Source of the DNA: Candidatus Pacearchaeota archaeon
GTDB taxonomy: Archaea > Nanobdellota > Nanobdellia > Pacearchaeales > GW2011-AR1
Direction: 5' to 3'
DNA: 13,442 nt
Assembly: GCA_016186375.1 (NCBI GenBank)
Contig: JACPLS010000004.1
Span: 1 to 13,442, forward strand
Numbering within the stretch: position 1 is the stretch's first letter; each line of letters starts with the position of its first letter. A model generated the notes under the pieces. It did no database searches, was not told the DNA's origin, and saw only the letters and a program-made list of their open reading frames with translations. Of the stretch, positions 1 to 6,317 are shown in pieces. A program made the position numbers and the translations under genes.

Positions 1-23
1 AAGTAATTCAGATAGAAAAACTT

Positions 24-74
24 TGCCGCAATTCATCTACAGCTTAAAAAGCTGTAAGTTTTCTTGCGGACGGC
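24..74 (+). mobile_element. Right-end hairpin of an IS200/IS605-like (TnpB) element
   Basis: An outer arm CCGCAA (26-31) pairs with TTGCGG (64-69). An inner perfect stem ACAGCTT (39-45) / AAGCTGT (49-55) has an AAA loop. The order 'GCCGCAATTCATC', hairpin, 'GTTTTCTTGCGG' matches my recollection of the conserved right ends of IS200/IS605 and IS1341-type elements, where this hairpin also forms the 3' end of the TnpB guide RNA. If so, a tnpB gene should lie on the plus strand just left of base 1. No transposase is visible in the window, so only the end is called. A plain terminator of the converging pilin gene is the alternative. Confidence 0.45.
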
Positions 75-80
75 ATAAAA

Positions 81-1205
81 TTATATTTTTGTAATAGCTA
101 TAGCCTCTTCAGGCGTTAAAGCTCTATTATATACCATTAGTTCATCAATAGCCCCATTTAAATTATAATCTGATAAACTACTCCCAACTCTCCAATTTCC
201 AGAAAAAGCTGTTTGAGTAGCGGTACCTGCTCTTGAAACGCTCCCAGAAATATCTGTCCCATCGAGATAAATCCTCAATATAGGACTAACAGAATCTTCC
301 TTAAATACAAAAGTAATATGTCTCCAATTATTGTTTCTTACGTCATTATTGACTGAAGCATAAGAATAATAAGATAGACCAGGATTCCAGTTAAGATAAA
401 TCAATGGATTACTAGAAGTGCCCGAAATTCCATTAGACAATTGTACTCTTGGAAGAGTTTCTTTATCATTAAAACTAAAAAGTAATTGATATCCTTTTGG
501 TGTACTTGAAGGAGACTTAACCCATGCAACAACACTCCACTCATTTAAAGTTGATTGAGATTTTAAAATATCCATCCAATTTCCTGAAAGAAAATTAAAA
601 CATTTTCCAACTTTACAAGAATTACTATCTAACCAATTAAGATTTCCATTTATAGTTCCATCTAATCCATTTCCACTCGAATCCTTAGCTGTCGTCCCAC
701 TGCCTTCATCAAACTTCCAATATCCAACGAGACCTGAAGGTGTAGCAATCGGCTCGCTTCCACTTACTTTATAACTAGAGCTAATTTCGCTAAAATATTC
801 TTTCCCTGTGCTTGTTCCAATAATTGGCGACGCAGAAACTTTAGCTACATCTTTCAATATTGTCTTATTATACCAAACATCGACTGCTTTTGTTTCCAAT
901 TCTGCAATTGGCTGTGTAATTTTCTGCACAAATCTCTGACCAGTAGAATCTTCAATTACCACATTATATCCTTTAACATTACCCTGCCCTGCATTTCTAA
1001 CAAGATTAAAACTGACGAGACCTATATCTTTATTAACCTTCACACCTTTAACATCAAAGCTAACTGTATTGAAACCCGCTTCTATTTTCTCTGTAGCATC
1101 GCCAAGATTCTTTAATATAATTCCTCCAATTATTGCAACAGCCGCTAATACTAACAAGATAATTAAAACAGTCGTGATAACATCGCTAACTCCTCTTTTT
1201 TCCAT
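81..1205 (-). CDS. Type IV pilin-like protein with C-terminal LamG domain
   Basis: This encodes a probable surface protein. The N-terminus (MEKRG then VSDVITTVLIILLVLAAVAII) is a class III signal peptide: a short basic leader, a likely prepilin-peptidase cut after the Gly, and a roughly 24-residue hydrophobic helix for pilus assembly or membrane anchoring, as in archaeal Pilin_N/DUF1628 proteins. A beta-rich segment follows, then a LamG/concanavalin A-like domain over about the last 215 residues. It opens with GYWKFDEGSGTTAKDSSGN, carries a Cys pair (SCKVGKC), and ends with the family-typical DELMVYNRALTPEEA. LamG domains usually bind carbohydrate or protein, so adhesion is inferred. An upstream ATG at 1214 would add three residues, but the TATA box at 1226-1234 lies 25 bases from 1205, so 1205 is preferred. 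It stands alone, facing away from the VIT gene. Confidence 0.85.
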   Translation of the reverse strand: MEKRGVSDVITTVLIILLVLAAVAIIGGIILKNLGDATEKIEAGFNTVSFDVKGVKVNKDIGLVSFNLVRNAGQGNVKGYNVVIEDSTGQRFVQKITQPIAELETKAVDVWYNKTILKDVAKVSASPIIGTSTGKEYFSEISSSYKVSGSEPIATPSGLVGYWKFDEGSGTTAKDSSGNGLDGTINGNLNWLDSNSCKVGKCFNFLSGNWMDILKSQSTLNEWSVVAWVKSPSSTPKGYQLLFSFNDKETLPRVQLSNGISGTSSNPLIYLNWNPGLSYYSYASVNNDVRNNNWRHITFVFKEDSVSPILRIYLDGTDISGSVSRAGTATQTAFSGNWRVGSSLSDYNLNGAIDELMVYNRALTPEEAIAITKI

Positions 1206-1225
1206 ATTTCTCATAAGATATAGAG

Positions 1226-1234
1226 TTTTATAAG
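1226..1234 (-). promoter_or_regulatory. TATA box of the pilin gene
   Basis: CTTATAAAA on the minus strand is centred 25 bases before the ATG at 1205, the archaeal TATA-to-start spacing. This supports a leaderless transcript beginning at the second in-frame Met. Confidence 0.6.
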
Positions 1235-1282
1235 CCTTTTCATTTTTATTTAGAAATAATTATAATAATGAAAATACCAACT

Positions 1283-1290
1283 TTTATAAA
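1283..1290 (+). promoter_or_regulatory. TATA box of the VIT transporter gene
   Basis: TTTATAAA is centred about 25.5 bases before the ATG at 1312. No Shine-Dalgarno-like sequence precedes the start, so a leaderless transcript is likely. Confidence 0.65.
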
Positions 1291-1311
1291 ATCACTCTTA
1301 CATAAGTAATT

Positions 1312-1839
1312 ATGTTTGAACGCAAATATCTTCCTGAATTTGTTTATGGTGGCATAGATGGCGCAGTCACAACATTTGCTGTAGTTGCTGGAGCAATTGG
1401 TGCATCCCTGAATTCAGCAGTAATCTTAATTCTTGGATTTGCAAATCTTATTGCAGATGGATTTTCAATGGCTGTTTCAAATTATCTTTCGACAAAATCG
1501 CAAACAGAAATACATCGTTCCCATCAAGATTACAAAGAATTTGTTAAATTAGGAAAACACCCATGGAAAACAGGTCTTGCAACTTTCCTATCTTTTATTG
1601 TAATAGGAATTATCCCCCTATTATCATTTGTCCAAGCGCTTTTATTTCATTCCATAAATGATAATAAATTTCTTTATTCATCTGTCCTAACTGCTATTGC
1701 TTTATTGCTTGTCGGAGGCATTAAAGGAGATGTTATAAAGAAACATCCTATTAGGTCTGCAATGGAAACTCTAATTATTGGAGGAGCTGCTGCAATTCTG
1801 GCTTTTCTAGTAGGTTATTTCTTAAAAAGCTTAGTCTAA
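1312..1839 (+). CDS. VIT/CCC1-family iron or manganese transporter
   Basis: This is a predicted membrane transporter exporting or sequestering Fe(II)/Mn(II), probably by proton antiport as in plant VIT1. Family signatures are clear: GGIDGAVTTFAVVAG in the first helix (about 13-31) and ANLIADGFSMAVSNYLS in the second (about 44-60). Asp16 and Met53 are 37 residues apart, like the metal-translocating Asp43 and Met80 of Eucalyptus VIT1. Three further helices lie near 88-110, 121-140 and 152-172. The long cytoplasmic metal-binding domain of VIT1 is absent: only about 27 residues link helices 2 and 3, so at 175 residues it is a short form. The usual GEYLS after helix 2 reads SNYLS. It appears monocistronic. 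Family membership is secure; the metal is inferred. Confidence 0.9.
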   Translation: MFERKYLPEFVYGGIDGAVTTFAVVAGAIGASLNSAVILILGFANLIADGFSMAVSNYLSTKSQTEIHRSHQDYKEFVKLGKHPWKTGLATFLSFIVIGIIPLLSFVQALLFHSINDNKFLYSSVLTAIALLLVGGIKGDVIKKHPIRSAMETLIIGGAAAILAFLVGYFLKSLV

Positions 1840-1845
1840 AGAGTA

Positions 1846-1867
1846 GTTGTAATTCAACAATTGCAAC
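1846..1867 (+). terminator. Hairpin just after the VIT gene
   Basis: GTTGTAATT (1846-1854) and AATTGCAAC (1859-1867) form a 9-pair stem with one U-G pair and a CAAC loop, seven bases after the stop. There is no U tract directly after it, so it may be a 3'-end stabiliser or processing signal rather than an intrinsic terminator. Confidence 0.4.
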
Positions 1868-1876
1868 AAAAGATAA

Positions 1877-1885
1877 TTTTATAAA
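1877..1885 (+). promoter_or_regulatory. TATA box of the 1907-3191 unit
   Basis: TTTTATAAA is centred 26 bases before the ATG at 1907. This favours that ATG over the GTG directly before it at 1904. Confidence 0.6.
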
Positions 1886-1906
1886 CTCTTTTATTATTTA
1901 ATAGTG

Positions 1907-2242
1907 ATGATATCTATCATTATAGATAATACAACAAGGTTATCTCCAAGAATTTATGGAAATGCAATAATAGAATACTTAAAACAAAGAAACCCCTCAA
2001 AAAAATATTCGATAAAAAGTTTGGATTGGGAGCAAAAATATGTTAGAGTAATAGGGGAAGCATTTAATGTTGGAATTTTCCAACAAAATCCATTTTTTGA
2101 TAAGAAAATAGGAACTTTAAAATACGGGGATTATTCGGTAAAAGACAAAATTGTTATTGAAATTAGAGATAATTTAATAAGTGAAAATGAATTAGAGGAA
2201 ATTGTTAATTTTATAAAAGGAAAGGAGATAAGAAAGAAATAA
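1907..2242 (+). CDS. Hypothetical 111-residue protein
   Basis: I do not recognise this family. The product is a soluble, basic, mixed alpha/beta protein without a signal peptide, membrane helix or Cys motif. It begins with a hydrophobic strand followed by polar residues (MISIIIDNTTRLSPRIYGNA), has a central stretch rich in aromatic and charged residues, and ends in a charged helix with a Lys/Arg tail. The start was set by the TATA box 26 bases upstream; a GTG at 1904 would add one residue. Its stop is one base before the next ATG (2244), so the two genes are almost certainly co-transcribed, and a purine-rich AAAGGAGAT near its 3' end could serve as ribosome site for the next gene. A role linked to the PHP-like partner is possible but unproven. 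Confidence 0.6.
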   Translation: MISIIIDNTTRLSPRIYGNAIIEYLKQRNPSKKYSIKSLDWEQKYVRVIGEAFNVGIFQQNPFFDKKIGTLKYGDYSVKDKIVIEIRDNLISENELEEIVNFIKGKEIRKK

Positions 2243-2243
2243 T

Positions 2244-3191
2244 ATGACAGAAAAAAGAAAACTCATTGACTTACGCTCATTTGGAGCAATTGGCTTTCAA
2301 GATGCTCCAAATGGATTATGGCTAGGTAAACAGAATTATCTCCCACAAAGCAAACTTTTAGAAAGAATCATAGACACTTGTATAAAAAATGAAGTTGATA
2401 TTACAGCAATAACAACAGAAGATGACTGCGTTCTTACAGGCTATCCTGAAGATCGTTTCGGCTTCTTAGCTAATCAAATAAAAAGTTTAAGAAATCCCTA
2501 CTATGGTGAAAAAATTGATGAAAATTTATTAGTTCTAATCTAGGACGGAAAACAAATCTATCTCGTCAATTCAGAAACTGTTCATGCTCCTAAAGGAGAT
2601 AATTGGGGAGGACTAAAAGTTCAAATCATTGGAAAAAATATGATTCCGAAATGTTCGTCATTACCAGAGTTGTTAAATTATTGTAAATATAAAGGTTTTC
2701 CAACTCTTCTCTGTAATGCTGGACAAAGCAATGAATCTTTATTAGTTGCAGAAACTTACGCTGATAAAGCATCTGCAATAATAACTCACGATGCTAATAA
2801 TACATTTCCAACAATTTTTGAGCACATCCCAGTAATTGAAAATGCAATAGGCAAATATTCAAAAAGCTCAAATAAAAGAGCAAAAAATCTTGTTGATAAA
2901 TTAAGTTCCGACACTTATATAGCAGGTATTGCTGTTTCAAGTTCACATTATTTGCATCAAATAGGAAGAGCTGGAATTTTCGTTGAAACAATGCCAGTTG
3001 AACTAAAAAACACTAAAAGTTTTTTATCATCTTTAAATGCTATTTTATCTTCTCAAATATTTGAAAATAAAGAAAATTTCAATTCGGTGTTCGATGTTCT
3101 CAAATTTGGCTATCTTCTCTCCAGATACGGTTCTGCCCCAAACCGATTTAAAGGAACAATAAGCTCATACAATGAACAAATAACAACATAA
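2244..3191 (+). pseudogene. PHP-like protein interrupted by an in-frame TAG
   Basis: One continuous frame of 315 sense codons is broken only by TAG at 2541-2543. The upstream part has 99 codons. After the stop, coding-quality sequence continues in the same frame (DGKQIYLVNSETVHAPKGD...) for 32 codons before the Met at 2640, then 183 more to TAA. The pattern of short strands and helices suggests a PHP-type phosphoesterase barrel: IDLRSFGAIG in place of DLHxH, DITAITTEDD in place of the AITDH strand, FPTLLCNAG in place of the AHP strand, and a final AGIAVSSSHYLHQIG resembling the GSDAH strand. Most metal-binding His/Asp positions are missing, so catalysis is doubtful; this fold call is an inference. 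It follows the 111-residue gene by one base. It may be a recent pseudogene, two polypeptides with reinitiation at 2640, or a readthrough product. Confidence 0.55.
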
Positions 3192-3435
3192 TATTTAATA
3201 GTTACAAATTCAATTACCCAATACTGTTAACTTTAAGGCAGATGAAATAAAATAAACGTGCGCTTTATAGCAAATCATGCACTCTAATTAATTATCTTAT
3301 CAATATTCAATTTTTAACCTCAGTAAAAATTTAACCATTTAAAATTATTGATATCTCAAATTTGATATTATAGTAAAAAATTAACAGTTAGGCTATTATA
3401 TCCTAAAGATTAAAGAGCATCCAATTACCCTAAAA

Positions 3436-3443
3436 TTTAAATA
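3436..3443 (+). promoter_or_regulatory. TATA box of the Cys-rich/DUF457 operon
   Basis: TTTAAATA is centred about 45 bases before the ATG at 3485. This predicts a start of transcription near 3465 and a leader of about 20 bases that holds the Shine-Dalgarno site, unlike the leaderless genes elsewhere here. Confidence 0.45.
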
Positions 3444-3470
3444 CAAATAATGATTAACTAAATAATAAAA

Positions 3471-3477
3471 AGGAGGT
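3471..3477 (+). promoter_or_regulatory. Strong Shine-Dalgarno site
   Basis: AGGAGGT, an essentially full anti-16S match, ends seven bases before the ATG at 3485. It fixes the start of the Cys-rich protein and is the strongest ribosome site in the window. Confidence 0.75.
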
Positions 3478-3484
3478 ATTAATA

Positions 3485-3658
3485 ATGGGAATATGCGCAA
3501 AATGTGAAGGGGAAACTGAAGGATGGAAATGTGCTATTTGCGGTGTTGAAGCGAAAGAACATGATTCTACACATGAACATGGAGATCCTCCATCAGATAG
3601 ACATTGCATGCCAAAATGCAAAACATGTAGAAAAGCAGAAGTTCTATGTAGTTGTTAA
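3485..3658 (+). CDS. Small Cys/His-rich metal-binding protein, 57 aa
   Basis: This short gene encodes 57 residues with nine Cys and four His. Two CxxC knuckles (C4/C7 and C16/C19, the second in WKCAICG) look like a zinc ribbon. A His-rich linker (H26, H30, H32, H40) is followed by a C-terminal cluster C41, C45, C48, C55, C57 in the context HCMPKCKTC...CSC. The residues suggest binding of two or more metal ions (zinc, or iron/copper), as in zinc ribbons or metallothionein-like proteins. I recall similar small proteins with an HCxPKC..C..AE..C.C tail in many prokaryotes but know no assigned function. The perfect Shine-Dalgarno site implies strong translation. A DUF457 hydrolase gene begins 18 bases after its stop, so the two form an operon. 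Confidence 0.8.
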   Translation: MGICAKCEGETEGWKCAICGVEAKEHDSTHEHGDPPSDRHCMPKCKTCRKAEVLCSC

Positions 3659-3676
3659 ATAATTCATCGGAGGAAA

Positions 3677-4219
3677 ATGCCACAAGCTGTAACTCATATT
3701 TTAGTACCTGCGATTATAATTGCTTTATTTAGAGATTACTTTCTCAAAAAAAGAGATAAGAGAAAATTTCCTTTGCACTACGTTCTTATCGCAGCTTTGT
3801 CCGGTATAATTCCTGATTTAGATATTGCTGCTTTTTGGATCTTATATTTTTTTGGTTTTACGATAGAACAGGTTCACAGGACTTTTTTGCATACGCTATT
3901 TGTCCCTTTATTTTTTCTGTCTTTATCCATCGTCTTTCATAGTATAAAATTCAAAGAGCTTGGAAAACACAAGTTAAAATTAAATATAATTTTCATTATT
4001 TTTGCTTTTGGTTCTTTTATTCATCTACTTTTAGATGCACTTTTAATAGGAAAAATTATTCCCTTCTATCCATTTTCAACTTTTACTATTGGCTTAGATT
4101 TGATAAATCATTTGCCATCACAGCTTGCAAATATATCGCTTCCTACTTTAGACGGAGCATTAATTATCATTTATTTAATTTACTTAGAATATAAGCATAA
4201 AATTAGTGATTTTATATGA
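3677..4219 (+). CDS. YdjM/DUF457-type membrane-bound metal-dependent hydrolase
   Basis: This is a 180-residue integral membrane protein with about four helices (roughly 35-60, 70-90, 103-123, 158-175). The His/Asp pattern fits the DUF457 family of membrane-bound metal-dependent hydrolases (YdjM type): H7 in an early TH motif, IIPDLD (44-49), HRTFLH (67-72) and HLLLD (116-120). In the family these residues are thought to bind metal near the membrane face; the substrate is unknown, with lipid phosphate esters a common guess. The start has GGAGGA just upstream (3669-3674). It is the second gene of an operon with the Cys-rich protein, so metal delivery to this enzyme is a possible link (inference). 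The stop is TGA. Confidence 0.8.
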   Translation: MPQAVTHILVPAIIIALFRDYFLKKRDKRKFPLHYVLIAALSGIIPDLDIAAFWILYFFGFTIEQVHRTFLHTLFVPLFFLSLSIVFHSIKFKELGKHKLKLNIIFIIFAFGSFIHLLLDALLIGKIIPFYPFSTFTIGLDLINHLPSQLANISLPTLDGALIIIYLIYLEYKHKISDFI

Positions 4220-4225
4220 AAATTT

Positions 4226-4252
4226 AAAAGAAGAGACCTATCAACTTCTTTT
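4226..4252 (+). terminator. Hairpin after the DUF457 gene
   Basis: AAAAGAAG (4226-4233) and CTTCTTTT (4245-4252) form a perfect 8-pair stem with an 11-base loop, beginning six bases after the stop. The 3' arm itself is U-rich, so it plausibly ends the operon transcript. Confidence 0.45.
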
Positions 4253-4382
4253 GCATTTTGAGAAGGATTGATCTAATCTAGAAAAATTTATTAATAATGA
4301 ATTTATTAATGTTATATGTGGAACCTGAAATTTAAGGTATTTAATAGAGACAGCATTTATACCATTTTAACTACCAAATATA

Positions 4383-4428
4383 ACAGGTATGTATAGATAA
4401 TCCGTATTAAGTCTAGAAGAATACCTGT
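4383..4428. repeat. 8-bp inverted repeat upstream of the 154-residue gene
   Basis: ACAGGTAT (4383-4390) and ATACCTGT (4421-4428) are perfect inverted copies 30 bases apart, just before an ATG at 4430. This could be an operator dyad or an mRNA stem; its position is suggestive only. Confidence 0.35.
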
Positions 4429-4468
4429 CATGGAGAAAAAAATCTCTTGAAGGACGAAATATTCCTTA

Positions 4469-4933
4469 TTGGCTAGAAATTTAATTTTTATTGCACAAAT
4501 CAAAAAGACAGACCGGTTTAATTTAGATGCTAAGGAAGTCAATGCTGATATAGAAGAATACATGAAGAGAAAAAATGATTTTCTTAAGGGGTTAAAATTG
4601 ATTGGGGGAGGAAGAGAACTTCTTCCAACAGAGCTCTTTTATTCTTTAGCCACTAGACTAGGAGAGTCATTAAAAAAAGCATCAAACGAGGGATTTCTTT
4701 TAGCTGAAGTGGCACCAAGAGATATTGTCGTTGATTTGTATCAAAATCCGAGGTTTGCTGACTGGGAGATTGTTGAATATTATGAAAAACCTCTTTCAAG
4801 AGTACAAAGAAACAAACAATTTAATTTATTAGAAGGAGAATTCTCAGTAAGAGGATTTAAGACCTCTGCTAAAAAACAAGGATACTCGATAAATAGATTC
4901 TTAGATTTAGTAAGAGATTCATATTTAATTTAA
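4469..4933 (+). CDS. Hypothetical 154-residue soluble protein
   Basis: I do not recognise this protein. It has no membrane segment. It starts with a hydrophobic strand (NLIFIAQIK), then a helical, charge-rich middle with a glycine turn (LIGGGRELLPTE), an acidic segment (DIVVDLYQNPRFADWEIVEYYE), and a basic C-terminal third (SVRGFKTSAKKQGYSINRFLDLV) that could contact nucleic acid; that last point is a guess. The start is uncertain: the codon at 4469 is TTG with no good ribosome site or TATA spacing. The same frame is open upstream to an ATG at 4430 except for TGA at 4448, so the true N-terminus may have been cut by a nonsense change. Neighbours are unrelated (DUF457 before, tgt after). Confidence 0.55.
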   Translation: MARNLIFIAQIKKTDRFNLDAKEVNADIEEYMKRKNDFLKGLKLIGGGRELLPTELFYSLATRLGESLKKASNEGFLLAEVAPRDIVVDLYQNPRFADWEIVEYYEKPLSRVQRNKQFNLLEGEFSVRGFKTSAKKQGYSINRFLDLVRDSYLI

Positions 4934-5020
4934 ATCTTTATAAGCACGGATTTTCCTTCATACAACAATTTAATAACAGAAAAAAATTACACATAATGGG
5001 AGAATATCAAAATAATAAAA

Positions 5021-6169
5021 ATGACTTTCAAAATCTTATATAAAGATAAAAAGACAAACGCCAGATTAGGTCTCTTAACCACAAAATCAGGAGATATAGA
5101 AACTCCTTTCTTTATGCCAGTTGCCACAAAAGCAACTGCAAAATATCTATCAACTGACGACCTTATATCAATGAAAGCTAAAGCATCAATTTCCAATGCT
5201 TTCTTGCTTTCCGTTCGCCCCAATTCTGAAACAATAAGAAATGCAGGAGGGTTGTCAAAATTCATGTCATTCAACGGAATTACTTTTACAGATTCAGGAG
5301 GTTTTCAAATGTACTCTCCTCATATATATCTTAAATCAAATGATTCTGGAGTTTTTTTCAAAGACCCATTAAATGGAGAAAAATTCTTTATTACACCGGA
5401 AAAAAATATGAAAATCCAACTTGAAATTGGCGCTGATGTTGCAATGTGCTTAGACACCATGCCTTTGCTTGAACATTCAAAATCTGCAATTACTGAAGCA
5501 GTTAGAAAAACAACACTCTGGGCTAAGAAATGCAAAGAAATTCATAATAATTTACAGAAAAAAATTTCAAAAAATAAAAGACAACTATTATTCGGTATAA
5601 CACAGGGCGGGATTTATTCAGACATAAGAGAACTATCTGTGAAACAATTAGTAGAGATTAATTTTGATGGTTATGCTTTGGGAGGACTCGCCTTGGGGGA
5701 GTCAAAAGAAGAAGAATATAAAATGATTGAAATCTCTAAATTGCTTCTTCCTGAAGAAAAACCGGTCTATCTTATGGGGGCAGGAAATCCATTAGAACTC
5801 CTTGAAGCAATATCAAGAGGAATTGATATTTTCGATTCTCGTTTCCCTACAAAATCAGCAAGAAGAGGCACACTATTTACTTCAAAAGGTCGCATTTCAA
5901 TTTCAAATCAAAAATACAAATTTGACAAGTCACCAATAGATTTCAGTTGTTCATGCTTTGTATGTAAAAATTATTCTAAATCATATATAAGACACCTTGT
6001 CTCACAAGAGGAAGGATCAGGAATGCGATTGACTTCTTATCACAATCTTTTTTTCCTTATTTCACTTTTAGAAAAAGTAAGAGATGCGATAAAAAAGGGT
6101 TCATTCAATCATTTTAAAGAAAAATTTAAGAAGACATATAAAGACTATATTAATATAGAAGAAAAGTAA
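5021..6169 (+). CDS. tgt: Bacterial-type tRNA-guanine transglycosylase
   Basis: The enzyme exchanges a guanine in tRNA for a 7-deazaguanine base. All catalytic features are present and in register with the Zymomonas enzyme: D91 in TDSGGFQ, D145, Q195-GG, GGLALGE (221-227), nucleophile D272 in FDSRFPT, and the zinc ligands C310, C312, C315 and H341. At 382 residues it has the length of bacterial/eukaryotic Tgt. The C-terminal PUA-containing domains of archaeal TgtA (about 580 residues in total) are absent, and YLMGAGNPLELLEAI plus the zinc site resemble the bacterial form. It therefore probably acts on anticodon position 34 (queuosine) rather than position 15 (archaeosine). Positions equal to Zymomonas C158 and V233 are M147 and L225, so the pocket is not the Gly-widened queuine type. 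The conserved YH of the bacterial NTYHLxLRP motif is replaced (NAFLLSVRP). The family is secure; the base used is inferred. Confidence 0.92.
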   Translation: MTFKILYKDKKTNARLGLLTTKSGDIETPFFMPVATKATAKYLSTDDLISMKAKASISNAFLLSVRPNSETIRNAGGLSKFMSFNGITFTDSGGFQMYSPHIYLKSNDSGVFFKDPLNGEKFFITPEKNMKIQLEIGADVAMCLDTMPLLEHSKSAITEAVRKTTLWAKKCKEIHNNLQKKISKNKRQLLFGITQGGIYSDIRELSVKQLVEINFDGYALGGLALGESKEEEYKMIEISKLLLPEEKPVYLMGAGNPLELLEAISRGIDIFDSRFPTKSARRGTLFTSKGRISISNQKYKFDKSPIDFSCSCFVCKNYSKSYIRHLVSQEEGSGMRLTSYHNLFFLISLLEKVRDAIKKGSFNHFKEKFKKTYKDYINIEEK

Positions 6170-6276
6170 AATGAATGAACATTTAGAGCTCTACGCTAAT
6201 AATCTACCTAGATTAGAGAAAAAGAATCTAAATTGGCCAATATAGACCTTTAACATACTATATCTTGAAAACCGAC

Positions 6277-6286
6277 ATATTTAAAA
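6277..6286 (+). promoter_or_regulatory. TATA box of the toxin-antitoxin operon
   Basis: ATATTTAAAA is centred about 31 bases before the antitoxin ATG (6313). Transcription would start only a few bases before the start codon, inside the candidate operator. Confidence 0.5.
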
Positions 6287-6287
6287 A

Positions 6288-6317
6288 GACATTGTAATAC
6301 ATTTAATACATAATGTC
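6288..6317. promoter_or_regulatory. Candidate operator of the antitoxin
   Basis: Two direct copies of TAATACAT (6295-6302 and 6304-6311) repeat every nine bases and are bracketed by inverted GACATT (6288-6293) / AATGTC (6312-6317). The site lies between the TATA box and the antitoxin start codon. Ribbon-helix-helix antitoxins bind tandem short repeats in their own promoter, so autorepression is the expected use. Confidence 0.5.

Larger units (their letters stand above)
3192..3484. other. AT-rich intergenic gap with short repeats
   Basis: No convincing ORF or RNA gene was seen. It contains two near-identical 14-mers, AGTAAAAATTTAAC (3322-3335) and AGTAAAAAATTAAC (3372-3385), exactly 50 bases apart. 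CAATTACCC occurs twice (3211-3219 and 3422-3430). A small dyad around GATATC/GATAT lies at 3350-3368. The right end carries the promoter and ribosome site of the Cys-rich gene. Confidence 0.5.

Noticed and set aside
2541..2543. Genome-wide TAG recoding (pyrrolysine code)
   Set aside because: TAG also ends the YbaK gene at the expected length, and only one internal TAG is seen; a local mutation is simpler.
2794..2991. Minus-strand ORF of 65 codons
   Set aside because: Antisense shadow of the PHP-like frame; composition and lack of start signals argue against it.
4285..4311. Tandem AATTTATTAAT copies 15 bases apart
   Set aside because: Such words arise easily in AT-rich spacers; only two copies and no array.
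4357..4563. Minus-strand ORF of 68 codons
   Set aside because: It overlaps the 154-residue plus-strand gene and its upstream region, lacks a promoter, and its hydrophobic look comes from antisense AT-rich sequence.
6171..6245. 24-codon ORF (ATG to TAG) directly after tgt
   Set aside because: Too short, no ribosome site, and no recognisable motif; probably chance.
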